From Acanthaster planci (lineage: Eukaryota > Echinodermata > Asteroidea > Valvatida > Acanthasteridae), in assembly GCF_001949145.1 (NCBI RefSeq), contig NW_019091480.1:105552-169551 (forward strand): DNA of 64,000 nt, given 5' to 3'. Positions within the stretch are counted from its first letter, which is position 1, and each line of letters starts with the position of its first letter. Positions 1-12,115 of the stretch are shown piece by piece. The notes under the pieces were generated by a model. That model was not told the DNA's origin, did no database searches, and saw nothing but the letters and a program-made list of their open reading frames with translations. A program made the translations under genes and the position numbers.

Positions 1-3000
1 GAGGTGTGATAAGAGACATGACAATGAGTGTCAGTTTCCAAAGAAATATAAGGAGTGCAACAGTGACCATCGCACAAGTTTGCATGATGTTGTCTAACTT
101 GATTTAGGGGTTAGTGATAAGGGTTCTTTCATGTGATTTCTTGTCAGGCCAAATCGAAAATTGGATTACAGTCAAAACGTCTTGATTAAAGTTGTACGCC
201 TGATGGTGTATGGTCCAGCTGGAAAGCTTGACATCTACGGAGTTCTCGATGAGTGCGCAGCACGCACGATGATACTTTGTGAAGCTGCAAGCTGCAACGC
301 CAGGACGAGACTCTTCAAGTTGAGACAGTGACAGGAGACACTGATTGACATGGTAAATGTGTAAATTTTGCTTTTTCAGCCACAGGGAATCCTGCCTAGA
401 AATACAACAATGAACTGTGCCTTTTCTGCCCCAGATTTGCAAATGATTGACTACATTGTCTCGGCCGAGAAACTTCAGTCCAGGTGGCCACATTTGCGTG
501 GGTTATCCTTGTTTACCGCAAGGAAGGCTCGTCCTTTGGTATTGATTGGTGCCGTCATATTGAATTAATCCTGCCGTCTGAAATTCGTACAGGCCCCAAG
601 AACAGCTCCCCTGTTGCAGTCGAAACTCTGTTCAGTTCGATTGTTCAGGGCAATCAGGGACCACAGCAACCTGGCTAGGCGACTTCCAGTAAAAACATAC
701 TGTTAACATCTTTCACTAAACCCGAAATGAAGCTGCATCTAATGATGGAGAAGTTCATTTCAATAGATAAATTACCTCACGTCAATGAGAAGGATGCAAC
801 TCGCTCCAAAAACGAAAAACTGGCTATCCGTACTTTGGAAGAGAAGTCCAAACGGGCTAAGGGAGATTGAATACACAGAACGAAGACTCTGTTGTTGTGG
901 AAGCCAGGTCACTTAGGACCCTCAAGTACACCACAGGCTGTAAAGGCCCTTGCATACTCCAACAGGAGAGAGATCGACCGTGGTCCAGAAATGAAAGAGT
1001 TTTGTCAGATCAACATACAGAAGTTGAAGGAAAAGGCTTGATTAAAGTTCTCGGCCCAGCAGATAAGTTGACAACAAAACAACAAGGAGGATGGTATATC
1101 CCTTGCCATGTACTCCACAGCGGTGGTAAGGATAGACTTTCCACCTATTCCTTCGAGTTTTCTGGTCGAAATTTGAATCGAGTTACTTGCCGGTCTCACC
1201 CTGAGTCCATCATTGGTGGAGATGCTGTTGCAGTTTCGTCAGGGTTGTGTCGCAGTGACAGGTGACATCACTGCCATGTTTCATAAAGTCAAGCTACCTC
1301 CTGAAGACCAACGTATGTTGCAGTTTCTTTGGTGGGATGAGGGTCTTCATAATTGGGTTGTAATGTAGTGGACGGTTCTTCTCTTTGGGGCTATATGGAG
1401 CCCATGCTGTGCTACAGTTGCCCTGCAGAAGGACGCCAAGGACCAACAACAGCAAAAACCCGCAGTCCTGAAGACTATCAAACAAGAAACGTATGTGGAC
1501 AACCAAATTGCGAGTCGAGACTCAGAGCAGGAGGCCAAAGATTTTGTCCTTGGTCAACTCCCCCCAGAAGCTAGATCAAACCACTCGGTCCGTTCTCTTT
1601 GGCCTGATCAGCAAGGTGGAGAACCAGAACCCGCTCTTGGACCTCACTGGGATTGTAACACTGGTGAACTCTTCCATCCCGCCAAGGCTCCAGATAAGGG
1701 TCTACTCACCAAGCGCACAGCGCTGAGGGTCTTAGCAAGCAAGTTGAGGCTCTCGGAGACATTGCGCTGTTCACCGCTAGGGCCAACTAATCGTTCAAGA
1801 CCTCTGGAAGGACAAGCTGGATTGGGCTGCCCCAGTATCTAATCCTGATATCAAAGGCAGGTGGGAAGAGTGGTGTTCGAAGTTAGATCAGATTCCAGAA
1901 GTTCGTCCCCAACGCTGCTACACGCCACTGCAGGTAGACAGTGCAAGTGTTGAAAGATCTCTACATGACTTTTGTGATGCCTCTGACTTTTGTGATGCCT
2001 CTTTGTTCGGTAGACAATCAAGGAGGTATCCACTTGAGTTTTGTCATCGTCAAATGTCGGGTGGCCCCACAGGGCCTTCTGTCAATGCCCCGCCTGGAAT
2101 TAATGGCCGCACTCCTTTGTTCCCAGCTTGTCCGAGTCGTCCTCAAGGCACTGACAATCAAAATCAAATATACAGTCATGTGGAGTGACTCAACAACAGC
2201 TCTGACATGGATTCAATCTGATTCATGCCGCTTTAAGCTGTCTGTGGGAACTCGGGTTGCAGAGATTCAGTCCTTGGCAGACGGTATGGAATGACGTTGT
2301 GTTTGTTCCACACGCAACCAAGCGGATGATATCACACATGGGTTACATATCTGGGAGTTGGGGTCGGGATCCAGGCGGAGCCATGAACCGTCATGGTTAC
2401 TAGACGCTCCAGAGGAGTGGCAGAGTGACAGCACAGACCTTGCACAGACCCGCGACATCTTCCGTAGAGACCGTTGAGTTCAAGGCCAATGTTTTTTGTG
2501 GGTTGACGGTTTCTGCAGCAACTGGGCGAGACTTTGTCGGATGCGGTACTCGGAGTGATGCAGTAAGAACCCTAGGGGGTCAGCTCTTCTCTGAGGAAGA
2601 GAAGACAGAGGATACTTTCACTCCAGATCAAATACGTGAGGCCGAAATCCAGCTTCTCCACCGTGCTCAACTTGACAGCTTCAAGGCTGAAGTCTCCACA
2701 CTCTCTAATGGTGAGGAACTTCACCGGAACAGTCGCCTTCTGGAGCTGTCTTCCGAATTTGATGACACAACACAACTGATAAGAGTTTGTGGCCGCCTCA
2801 AGAAATTACAGAAGTCTGAGGTGAACACTCTAAAACCTCACCCTGTAGTCCTGGCTTCACATCACCTGGTCACTAAACTCCTTAGGGTCAGCATTCTTTA
2901 CTTCAGTGCATCTAGTATTCCAGTAGGGCCATAGCTAGTCAAATTTGGGTCAGAACAATAGATTTAGGTTGGTGCATTGTTGCTAAGCCAGGGTATATTT

Positions 3001-4905
3001 AAGCTTGGGTGAACTGCTCATGCCGGAGTCTCACCAGACATTAGAGATAATGCATCATTAGCCCTGCTAGCGTAGCTATTGCCTTTGGCCAACGCCCAGA
3101 TTGAATTTCTCAAGTTTGATATTCAAACTTGGTGGTGTGCTGCGTGCTACTATATTTTGCTGTGTGCTACAATAAGCTGCGTGTTGCCGCTGTATGATTG
3201 ATGAGTGCTGTTGCAAGCAGATTCAGTGTGAATCTTGTTGCCAATTTTGGGCACTGTTTGAGGAGACGTTTGGGCCAGGCAACGGGCGAAGACTCAAGGT
3301 GCCAAGAGAAGCAACTAGCTGTAAGTTCAATTCTATTTGAAATAGAGTGTGCTTTCTTGAAAAATGTTTAATTCATTTAGGAAGGTGCGATTATTGAAAG
3401 TTGGGTTATTTATTTCGATACTTAGGTGGCTGACAGAGTTCTTAGTGGGCCACAGAGTAACTCAGTACGATATCTCGACCTGCCAGGAACTTGGCCTTGC
3501 CAAGAGGAGGACTTCAAGGATTTTGAAGGTCCTATAGTGGAGGGTAGTCAGCTACGTGTCACGGTAGAACCTGGATTAAATCAACACTTGAGTATTGCTG
3601 TCACTGAATATTGTTAAACTTTGATTAATATCAAGTCATTAAAATCAATTACAGTGATTGATAATTGCTGACTGGTTGTATACCGATAGAACTGACATTT
3701 TGATATTTTGTAAATAAGAGAGTTTTGAATCAGACATTTATTTCTTGTGTTTGACTGAGCAGGTTACTGACATGGCAAAACTGTAAGTGACCGTGAAAGG
3801 CTGGAACTGGACAGGTATTTGCCGATCTTCGTCGCAAATTCTGGATTTCAAAAGGACGTAGGTCTGTCAAAGGTGTCCTTCGGGCATGTACTGATTGCAG
3901 ACGATGGCGGAATAGACCTGACGTTCCTTGTATGAATCACGTCTGAATCACGTCTCCGACTTCACAAACCACCCTTTTATTCCACAGGGATGGATTATTT
4001 TGGTCCAGTTAATGTGAAGATTGGTAGACAAGAGAAACGACCACTCGAGCTGCCTACCTGGATATTGTAGAATACATTGATGCAGATCACTTTCTCACGG
4101 AGTTTCGACGGTTCATATCCCGTAGAGGAGTTCCATACGAAGTGTATAGTATTAACTGCAGAACAAAATTTGTTGGGGGGTTCCTCAGAGATACAGTAGG
4201 CCTTGAAAAGGATGGAACCTGACTTGGTAAGACTTGCCGATTTTAAGGTTGAGTTTCGCTTCAATCCCCCAATGCACCTCACTTTAGTGAGCTCTGGGAG
4301 CGTATCCGTTAAAGGGGCACTTAAAGCTGCGATCGGAGACTGTGTTGTACCCGAGGCAGTCCTACGAACTGTGTTTATTGAAGCTGAAGGCATTATGAAT
4401 TCTAAATCCCTTGGTTGGCCTATGCCTTGTCCGAAATCGCAGATGTTGATCTCATCACCCCAAACATTCTCCTGATGGGGCAGCGAGATCCCGCTTTACC
4501 TATGATAGTTTATGAAGTAGAGTTGAAGGGTAGTCAAAGCTGGCGACATAGCCAAGTCTTGGCTGATAAGTTCTGGCGCCAATTTACCAAGTCATATTTA
4601 CCTACCCTGAAAACACACTACAAGTGGCAGCGAGAGGTAGACAATGTGGCAATTGCGGATGTTGTCTTGATTTCTGACGTTCAGTTAACCCACTCGCAGT
4701 GGCCAGTAGCAGAGTTTAAGAGATTTTTCCCAGTAGGGACAATCGAGTCAAAGCAGTAACGGTCAAGGTAGGTAGTCGGGAATACAGACGTCCTGTTGTG
4801 CAACTGGTGAAACTTGCAAGGTGTAATGAAGAGAATGCTCCAGATGTGTCACAGGTTTTGCTGTGCCGGGGATCGGTCCCCGTCAGAGTTTCCAGTTTGA
4901 CTTAG
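1..4905 (+). mobile_element. BEL/Pao LTR-retrotransposon internal region, fossil
   Basis: Internal coding part of an old BEL/Pao element, entered from the window's left edge, so its 5' LTR and gag start are not visible. Parts in order, approximate: gag zinc-knuckle region with spaced Cys and His (1-100), Pao-type protease (360-680), reverse transcriptase (700-1900), RNase H with a recognisable WSDSTTALTWIQ stretch (about 1940-2290), integrase zinc-binding and core (2600-2890, resuming 3790-4400), and the C-terminal integrase-associated tail typical of Pao elements (4415-4860). The family call rests on the order of parts and on the Pao-type RNase H and tail. It is clearly broken, with many disruptions, and carries one later insertion of about 0.9 kb. 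The level of decay suggests an old copy. No function is expected. Confidence 0.85.
2886..3780. mobile_element. Insertion of about 0.9 kb inside the BEL/Pao fossil, identity unknown
   Basis: Integrase-region similarity stops near 2886 and resumes near 3790. The DNA between has no similarity to Pao proteins and no long coding frame. It contains short repeated wording around 3130-3190 (variants of gctgcgtgctac). It could be a solo LTR or another non-autonomous element. I could not find convincing terminal repeats or a target duplication, so the edges are approximate. Confidence 0.5.
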
Positions 4906-5028
4906 GATAACCATCCAGTTTGATAATACCGTTCCTGGTTCAGGTTAAGGTTTGCTGTTTGACCTGTGTAAGTTATAAATGTATGATCTTTTTGGATGTT
5001 CAAATTTCACTTTCAATTTTGGGGCGGC

Positions 5029-5971
5029 TGTTGCGACCGTACATCTTATGTGACAGAGGGCGCACTTCATGTATGGCAGAAGGTGTTCTTTGTGTGCGCG
5101 ATGCAACCCAACGTGGCGCGTTAGCAGGCCGATTGTATCGATCGTAATCACGTTAGCGAACTGCACAGAATTGCAGGATTCTCAGGGTTCAAAAACATAA
5201 TTTGGGGTGAATAAAGCAAACATGTTTTTGTCACCATTGGGCATATCAAGTGGTTTTTATTGGGCTTAAAATGAAGCAGTTTAAGGAGTTATTTCTTTGG
5301 TTAAAAGAGCTTAGAATCAGATTCATCCCTGTGGGACAATATTAATTTAATGCTTGGCTCGTCTCAGGTTTATGTACCCATCTCATTGAAGATTGAAGTT
5401 CATACATTATTGCCAGGGACTCAATACTAAAATTCACCACTTTCATGTTAATATTCCCTTGTCAATGCAGCCTACCGTCCAACTCTAACAAGGGAGGGCT
5501 ACTTGAGAGGGAGGGGCTGATAAACCAATCTTTATCAACGCACTGTTGTACAGTATATGGAAACCCACAAGAACAGACAGAATATCCGTCCCCAATTGAA
5601 GATCATAACATAGCAACAGATACTTTCTCAGATTTGAACCCCGTACATAATTTAATAAACGACTCCGAGATTCAATCCTAGCTGCAGTACCTGGTCACGT
5701 GGGCGAAAAGGTTCTCTATATATACATGTATCCATCTAAAGAGAGAGAAAAACAAGACTGGGTTCAAGCTGATCCCCTTTTGGGAGGCTGATTGCTAAGC
5801 TGATCGCTATTGCAAAGTCAGACAGCAGACGTTTCCTTATCACCAAGCAATTTCTTTTCTTTTGGGCCATGGGTTAACAATGTCAAGGGTGGAATTTAAG
5901 AAAAGTGCCTGGTCCCTACAAAGAAGACACTAGCAGAAGCAGCAAACATTGAACAAACCAACGAGACAACA
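5029..5971 (+). repeat. Probable 3' LTR of the BEL/Pao fossil
   Basis: After the Pao tail there is a purine-rich run (ggggcggc) at 5021-5028, followed at once by a TG start. The next ~940 bases have no coding frame but hold a TATA-like tctatatata near 5716, and a CA end can be placed at about 5970. This is the expected position and anatomy for a 3' LTR. The partner 5' LTR lies outside the window, so neither boundary is confirmed and age cannot be estimated from LTR divergence. Confidence 0.4.
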
Positions 5972-8082
5972 GGTATCAGCGTGTCTATCTGCTTGTAATT
6001 TTTGTTCAATGTAACTGAGTATGTTATCATTTCTGGTTCGTGCTAATGTAGATTTTACTCCTTGTGAATTTGTGATACACAAAGTTTTATATTTTGTGGA
6101 ATCATTTTATTTCCTGCTGTTTTAAGTAAGAGGTCATTGAGAATTTGTTCTTTTGCAAGCCTTTTATTAATGCACTACATAAATATAAATTACTATGACT
6201 ACAGATGATATTCCCAATTTCATTTTTCAAGGGCACACGCAAAGACGAATAAAATTACAAGGCATAAGCATGTATGCTTGTATAAAATATCTGTTGACTT
6301 AAATTCATTCCAACATGCACCTTTTTCAGATTAAATAGCCTCTACTTGCCCATTCGACACACAAATTTAATGGCAAGGGCGAAATGCAATATACAATACA
6401 CCTGTCTTCGTGTATTATTGCTCGCTTTAAAAACTTGAGATGACAATATTCCCAAGAGACAATGCGGCTGCACGACAATTGTTGATGACGGTGAGTGGCT
6501 TTTAAGCTAATGCAATTCTACTCTTTCCAATCCAGTGCGTCATCGTGCATTTCCCCCCGACAGCTGAATTTGCTGCCCGATTATGGGCAAAATACGTGCA
6601 GGATGACCTCGGGGGAAGCAAAAGGGGCAGGCTCAGTGATTTTTTACGTGCAACTCTATGCAATAAAAAGATTACAGACAGTAGTGTCAAAGATGTCATT
6701 CTTGTCTAATTTGGTTCAATGAAGATATTTCTTCACATCGCAGCTTTGCAAGGAGGGGAGCATGTTTTCCTAAAATTACTAAGAATAGCAAGAAAAAGAT
6801 TAGAAAGATTCCAGAGAGCATTAAAAAGGTTTCCAACTAGAAGTATTAAGCCTATTCCAAGTGTTTTGTTTTCACTGAAAGATGGCCTTCTAAAGCTGAA
6901 TGGTTTTAAATTTTAAGGGCTTACATGTAAGTAACGTAGCTTCGTTTTTGTTGTGCATTTTAAGAGCTAGTTTGGTGTCCATTTGGTTTGCAAGAAAATG
7001 ATACTTGCTGTTACAAGCAACTTTTCTCAAAAACTGAAGAGGAAATCGAAATGGATGTAGTTGGAGGACCTCGCGTTTGTATCTCGGGTCTTCATAACAT
7101 ATTTTCTGAATAGAAAATCCATGAACGACTGCGTTTCCTTGACAGTGCCCTCAGTAATATAAAGAAGAGCACTTTTCAATGCAATTGAAAACTTGGATAG
7201 TTTTGATACACTCAAGAGGACTGCATATTTTGTACAAATAGTTATATACGAAAAATTCATTTGCTTTACCTTTACTAAAATATTCAGTGCATAAACAATG
7301 TAATCGCTATATAGCGAAATGATACATCACAAGTCTAATTTTCAAATGTGTATGGATGCATAAGGATCCAAATACGCAATCAACGGTGCAAACAAGAATT
7401 AGCAACAAAGAAAACAACCTCAGCATGTATAGAGACAATGGAAACAAATGAGTACCTGGTGTTCAACAAACGTGGAAAAAATCTAGTTCTTCAAAACTGG
7501 AAGTTGGGTTTAGAAACAAGAACAATTTTTGATTGCGATCACGAAATAGTCGTAGGGGTCACGGAGTGAATTACGCCAGAAAACAGCTGTTCTTCAACAG
7601 CACAGATTTATTTTCGTTACGGTGGATCAAGATTAGGATGTTCTTCACTGGGCGTGACATCATTAAAATTGTACGTTAGTATCGGCATATCTATACACGT
7701 ATACATCGTCAGTGGTATACACGGTATAACTGTCAGAAGGAGAAACACAGCTTGTCTTTCAATGCAGATTCCAGGACAACGAATGTGCGCTCTTGAACAA
7801 GCTGTTATACGTAAATAGCCTAATCGTTTTTCATTGTGATTTTATATGTCTTGTTGATTACTGCGTATTTAACAATAACAACAATTTTTATATAACAACT
7901 TTTACTGAGTCTTTTTCAAGATAAAGGACAATTATGATTAAGTAACTAACTGATAAGAACCAAATTAAAAGAAAGTTCCAAATTAAAATGAAGGAAACCT
8001 TCTGATGTTAAAATAGAATACAACAGAAGTGAAGCAAGCTTAAAATACTACTGTTAAGAGGCAGTTAAGCAAATAAATGTTG
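5972..8082. other. Gene-free stretch
   Basis: AT-rich DNA with only short chance reading frames on both strands. No splice-flanked coding block, RNA gene or clear transposon protein similarity was seen. Confidence 0.6.
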
Positions 8083-10210
8083 CATAACTTGACTTGAGTT
8101 GACACGAATTGTATTACATACACCAAAGGGCCTCATCAGAAGAATGGAAAGATTTTCAACCATAAATAAAAAAATAAATAAAATACAATAAAATAGTACA
8201 TATTGAAATATATACGATAACATAAAACATAACACAAAAGTCGAGCGGGGCAAAACCACACGACTAAAATGTGTAAGTTGAGGGGTTACAACTGAAAAAG
8301 AAAAATAAGATTCACTTTAAAAAGATGAGTCTTCCGGAGGCGTTTAAATGTTGTCAGAGAATAAGCAATGATTAAACTGTCTGGCAAGTTTTTCTAGAGG
8401 TATGGTGCGGTATACAGTGCTCGCTGGTCACAGCAGTTGGTGGATGCAGGAGCTTTAGATGCTGAAAGATTTTTCGATGAAGATCGCAACAGCCGTAGAG
8501 GCTTGTACTCTTGCAGTATGTCAGTAATGTAAGAAAGTCCTGTTCTCTAGGCTATTTTAAGTCAAGAGGTGAATCTTGTGAATCGACCGTTGTTTTACTG
8601 GCAATGAAGGGATTGCAGGATGGGAGAAATATGTTGGCATCGTAGAGTGCGTGCAACAAGTCTGGCCGCACTATTTAGCAGACCTTGCAACTTGCCTATA
8701 TCTGATTCTGGTAGACCGAAGAGAAGTGAGTTGCCAAAGTGCGGCTAGATTTAACAAAGGCATGGGCCAGTTTAACAGCGGTATCGTCATCAAGGTGTTG
8801 TCTGATCTGCCAATGCCACAAAGGGCACGAACTAAAGACGCACGACGGATACTTTTGACATGGTCGGTCATTGAAAGGTTGCGATCAACAATAATTCCCA
8901 AACTCTTCGCCTTCTTTTTAGGATGGACAGTATGCTGTCCCACAGCAAATGATGGTGGATCCGAAAGACCATAGTTCAAACTTGAGTTAACCCTGAAGTG
9001 ATGTGTAGACTCCGTTTTACGGCTGTTAAGGGCCAGTTTGCAGGCAGAAGACCAGGAATACACGTCGTCTATGCATTCTTGCATCTTACACACTGAGTCG
9101 TGTCTCTCTTCAGGACCAGGGTTGACATACATGTACAGTTGGATGTCTTCAGCGTAGAACATGGTTTGTATGCCATGTGCAATTATCTACCAGTGGCGCA
9201 ATGTATAACACTAACAGCAGGGTACCCATGACCAAACCCTGTGCTACTCCCGTATTGATCATGACATTAGCTGATTCCGCCTCTAGAATAAGCCTTTTGC
9301 GAGTTAACTTTGAATAGAATCTGGTACACTTAGTCCATTAAATTCACGTGATATAACAATTTGAATTCTCCATACTAAAAACACTGTTGCAATACATCGT
9401 GTTCGGGGCAAGCTTTTGTTTAGTTACATAAGAGACGGCTTACAATACACTGTTCTCAATGGATAACAAGGGCAGAAAGGAACCCGTCCATTCCAGAGAT
9501 GGTGGTCGCAATTCAAAAGCTTGCCTCGAAACACGAGGTATAGCAACAGTGTCTTTAGTCTGGGGAATTCAAATTTCTACGTTTATGTGAAGTCTCGTAA
9601 CTCGAGTTTAGCAGATTTATTTAAATTTAACTCACAAGTGGCTTATATACTGACATGCTTTGAGTTCGATCTTTCAGGTAGGAGGAACACCATTTGCGTA
9701 GTTCCTTGGATGCCGTATTTTGACTCCAGACCTTGCGGAAGGATTTGATAATTCATGGTGTCGAAGGCAGATGAGTAGTCTAAGAGCACCAACAAAGCCT
9801 CTCCTGTTGTCAAGAGCACACAGAAGTTGGTCCTCGATGATACAAAGACTTGGCATTGCTAAGCATGGCATTATAGACATTGCCCTGTTCCTTATAATAC
9901 TGTTTGTGCACTGTAAATCCCAACTGCTCAAAAAAGTCGCTCTAGTCGACGTTTCTCGTGTCGCTACATGAATAGACTCAGTGTACCAAGGCGCGTGGGG
10001 ACGTAAAATGATGTTCCAGTGAACCTGAGAGGCATGGCTGTCAGTGATGTTAGTATGAACACTTATAAGCTCATCCACAATGTTATCAATTCCATTTGCA
10101 GGATGCTGCTACAGGGATGAATCGCTAATATACGTTTGAAGCCATCCATGTTAACGATATGATACAAACCTTTCGACATCTAATTTTCTTCTTGACACGT
10201 GCCGGTCTGG
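8083..10210 (-). mobile_element. LINE remnant (CR1/L2/Jockey-like reverse transcriptase), broken
   Basis: Read on the minus strand, the pieces follow the usual order of a non-LTR retrotransposon. They are the post-endonuclease linker with RPHAPWYTESI (about 10,050), reverse-transcriptase motif A with SAFDTMN (about 9760), a degenerate PQG box (GVAQGLVMG, about 9240), the catalytic box as YAEDIQLYM (about 9150; YADD has become YAED), the thumb, and a C-terminal TFKRLRKTHLF ending at a stop near 8286. The first part of the reverse transcriptase is missing between the linker and motif A, and frames change several times. The 3' end near 8083 has short tcaagt-type repeats. An inverted-repeat element splits the palm region at 9287-9647. 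The order and motifs are seen; the clade is inferred. Confidence 0.8.
9287..9647. mobile_element. MITE-like inverted-repeat element nested in the LINE
   Basis: Two arms of about 125-130 bases are inverted copies of each other: left about 9288-9418, right about 9514-9646. The outer ends read ataagcc and ggcttat; the inner ends share caaaagcttgcc. The arms differ by scattered substitutions and small indels. A loop of about 95 bases separates them and there is no coding frame. The LINE palm-domain similarity stops on one side and resumes on the other, so the element arrived after the LINE. A TTAA occurs in both arms at 9304-9307 and 9627-9630, but similarity continues outside it, so it is probably internal rather than a piggyBac target site. 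Confidence 0.75.
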
Positions 10211-10309
10211 ACATATCAAGCAAGCAGCTTACGACTCGGTGGTCAGATGGCAGATCAATAGCACACATTTGCAGAGTTTAGCATGGACTCACAAGAGACT
10301 GAGGCCGCA

Positions 10310-11493
10310 CTGATTGGTGAGGGGTGTACTGTTCCCTTTAGGGGAATTGCGACGATGATGGAGGTTCGTCGCCAGCCAGCATGTTGTTTATGATGGGTAG
10401 AACGCAATCCAACAGCGGAAGGACGCCAACGATGCCGGATGGCAGCTCATCGAGACCTGCAGCTTTCCCAGATGGGGTTTGTAGGGCAGCCTTGTGGAGT
10501 GCGTGAATTGTGATGGCGCTGACATTGATGTTTGGTGCCAAGGGCAACGGTCCAGGCAGCGACAGATCCAGTTCAAGGGGCCAGATATTCAAGAGCCCAA
10601 GAAAGTGGCCAGCTATCTTCGACAGCTGGTCTTCTATGGACTCAGCTGCGACGAGTGGGTCGCACGTTTCTGCCCGTCATCTTATCAATAGCTCGCCAGA
10701 CCACTTGGCTTCGTCCTGCCTCATAGTGTTGTGAAATCTAGTTGGTTATTTGATGTATGAGCTCTTTCCTCCGTCCTGCGTACGTGTTCTCGAGGTTCAC
10801 CTCCCAATGTCGGTGATTTGAATTTGCATTTGTTTAGAGAACAGCATTGAGTTGACATCTGGCTTGTTCTACCTCTGGATCTGCATCCATAAACATGCTC
10901 TCCATACGCAGCAAGGTATGAGACGTAGAGAACCCCCCCCTGCTTTGTGTTGGTCGTTGTCTCGCGGGAATCTGGGGAATTCCTTTCAGACATCTTGGGG
11001 GATGTGTTAAGTAACAATAGTCTGGAATGTGTATGGGGATAGGACATGCTGGGGGGTACCCCTCGGTCTCATTTCTTGCTGGGTATAATACTCTCCGTGT
11101 GAGGCGACGGTTGGGCAGAACTTTAGCTGCCATGTGTCTGATTCAACATAGGCCGTGTAGTCTGGTCTTCGGTCGAGCTTTCGGAAAGCTTCGTCAATAA
11201 AACGCTGTCGTAATGGCAGGCGTTCTCAGAGCAAGCCAAAGCGATGGACGATCTTCTAAGACTGAGTGTACACGTTACAAGTCTGAGCGAACATATTGTG
11301 GTTTGATGTTGCATACCTTGCGTATCAGACGTGTCCATTTCTTGTTCACGAAGATGTAGTCTAGTCGACATTTTCGTTTTCGTGGTCCGTCGCATGACAC
11401 CATTACATGCCACTAGATCGCAGCTGACGAACAAATTCCGAGACGGCTTCAACGAGAGGCATCGTGCGAGCACGAGCTTCTTGTTGGTAGCTA
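10310..11493 (-). mobile_element. Second LINE remnant: endonuclease end and start of reverse transcriptase
   Basis: On the minus strand the block begins at the assembly gap with the end of an apurinic-type endonuclease (RKRKCRLDYIFVNKKW, about 11,370-11,320, the substrate-contacting strand before the usual SDH motif). It runs through a decayed linker to the opening of a reverse transcriptase (SGKAAGLDELPSGIV near 10,470, then a degenerate PTNYRGISLL-like stretch near 10,330). It stops there, directly beside the other minus-strand LINE. Because linker-like sequence occurs again further along the same strand, the two blocks are separate insertions, not one element. Several frame changes; not functional. 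Clade undetermined. Confidence 0.65.
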
Positions 11494-12115
11494 NNNNNNN
11501 NNNNNNNNNNNNNNNNNNNNNNNNNNNNNNNNNNNNNNNNNNNNNNNNNNNNNNNNNNNNNNNNNNNNNNNNNNNNNNNNNNNNNNNNNNNNNNNNNNNN
11601 NNNNNNNNNNNNNNNNNNNNNNNNNNNNNNNNNNNNNNNNNNNNNNNNNNNNNNNNNNNNNNNNNNNNNNNNNNNNNNNNNNNNNNNNNNNNNNNNNNNN
11701 NNNNNNNNNNNNNNNNNNNNNNNNNNNNNNNNNNNNNNNNNNNNNNNNNNNNNNNNNNNNNNNNNNNNNNNNNNNNNNNNNNNNNNNNNNNNNNNNNNNN
11801 NNNNNNNNNNNNNNNNNNNNNNNNNNNNNNNNNNNNNNNNNNNNNNNNNNNNNNNNNNNNNNNNNNNNNNNNNNNNNNNNNNNNNNNNNNNNNNNNNNNN
11901 NNNNNNNNNNNNNNNNNNNNNNNNNNNNNNNNNNNNNNNNNNNNNNNNNNNNNNNNNNNNNNNNNNNNNNNNNNNNNNNNNNNNNNNNNNNNNNNNNNNN
12001 NNNNNNNNNNNNNNNNNNNNNNNNNNNNNNNNNNNNNNNNNNNNNNNNNNNNNNNNNNNNNNNNNNNNNNNNNNNNNNNNNNNNNNNNNNNNNNNNNNNN
12101 NNNNNNNNNNNNNNN
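11494..12115. other. Assembly gap (622 N)
   Basis: A run of undetermined bases. The endonuclease portion of the adjacent LINE, and possibly downstream exons of the 5'-nucleotidase, could lie in it. Any reading frame crossing it is meaningless. Confidence 0.99.

Noticed and set aside
9304-9630. TTAA flanks suggesting a piggyBac-type element in the LINE
   Set aside because: Arm similarity extends beyond both TTAA sites and the ends lack the usual CCY start, so TTAA is probably internal.
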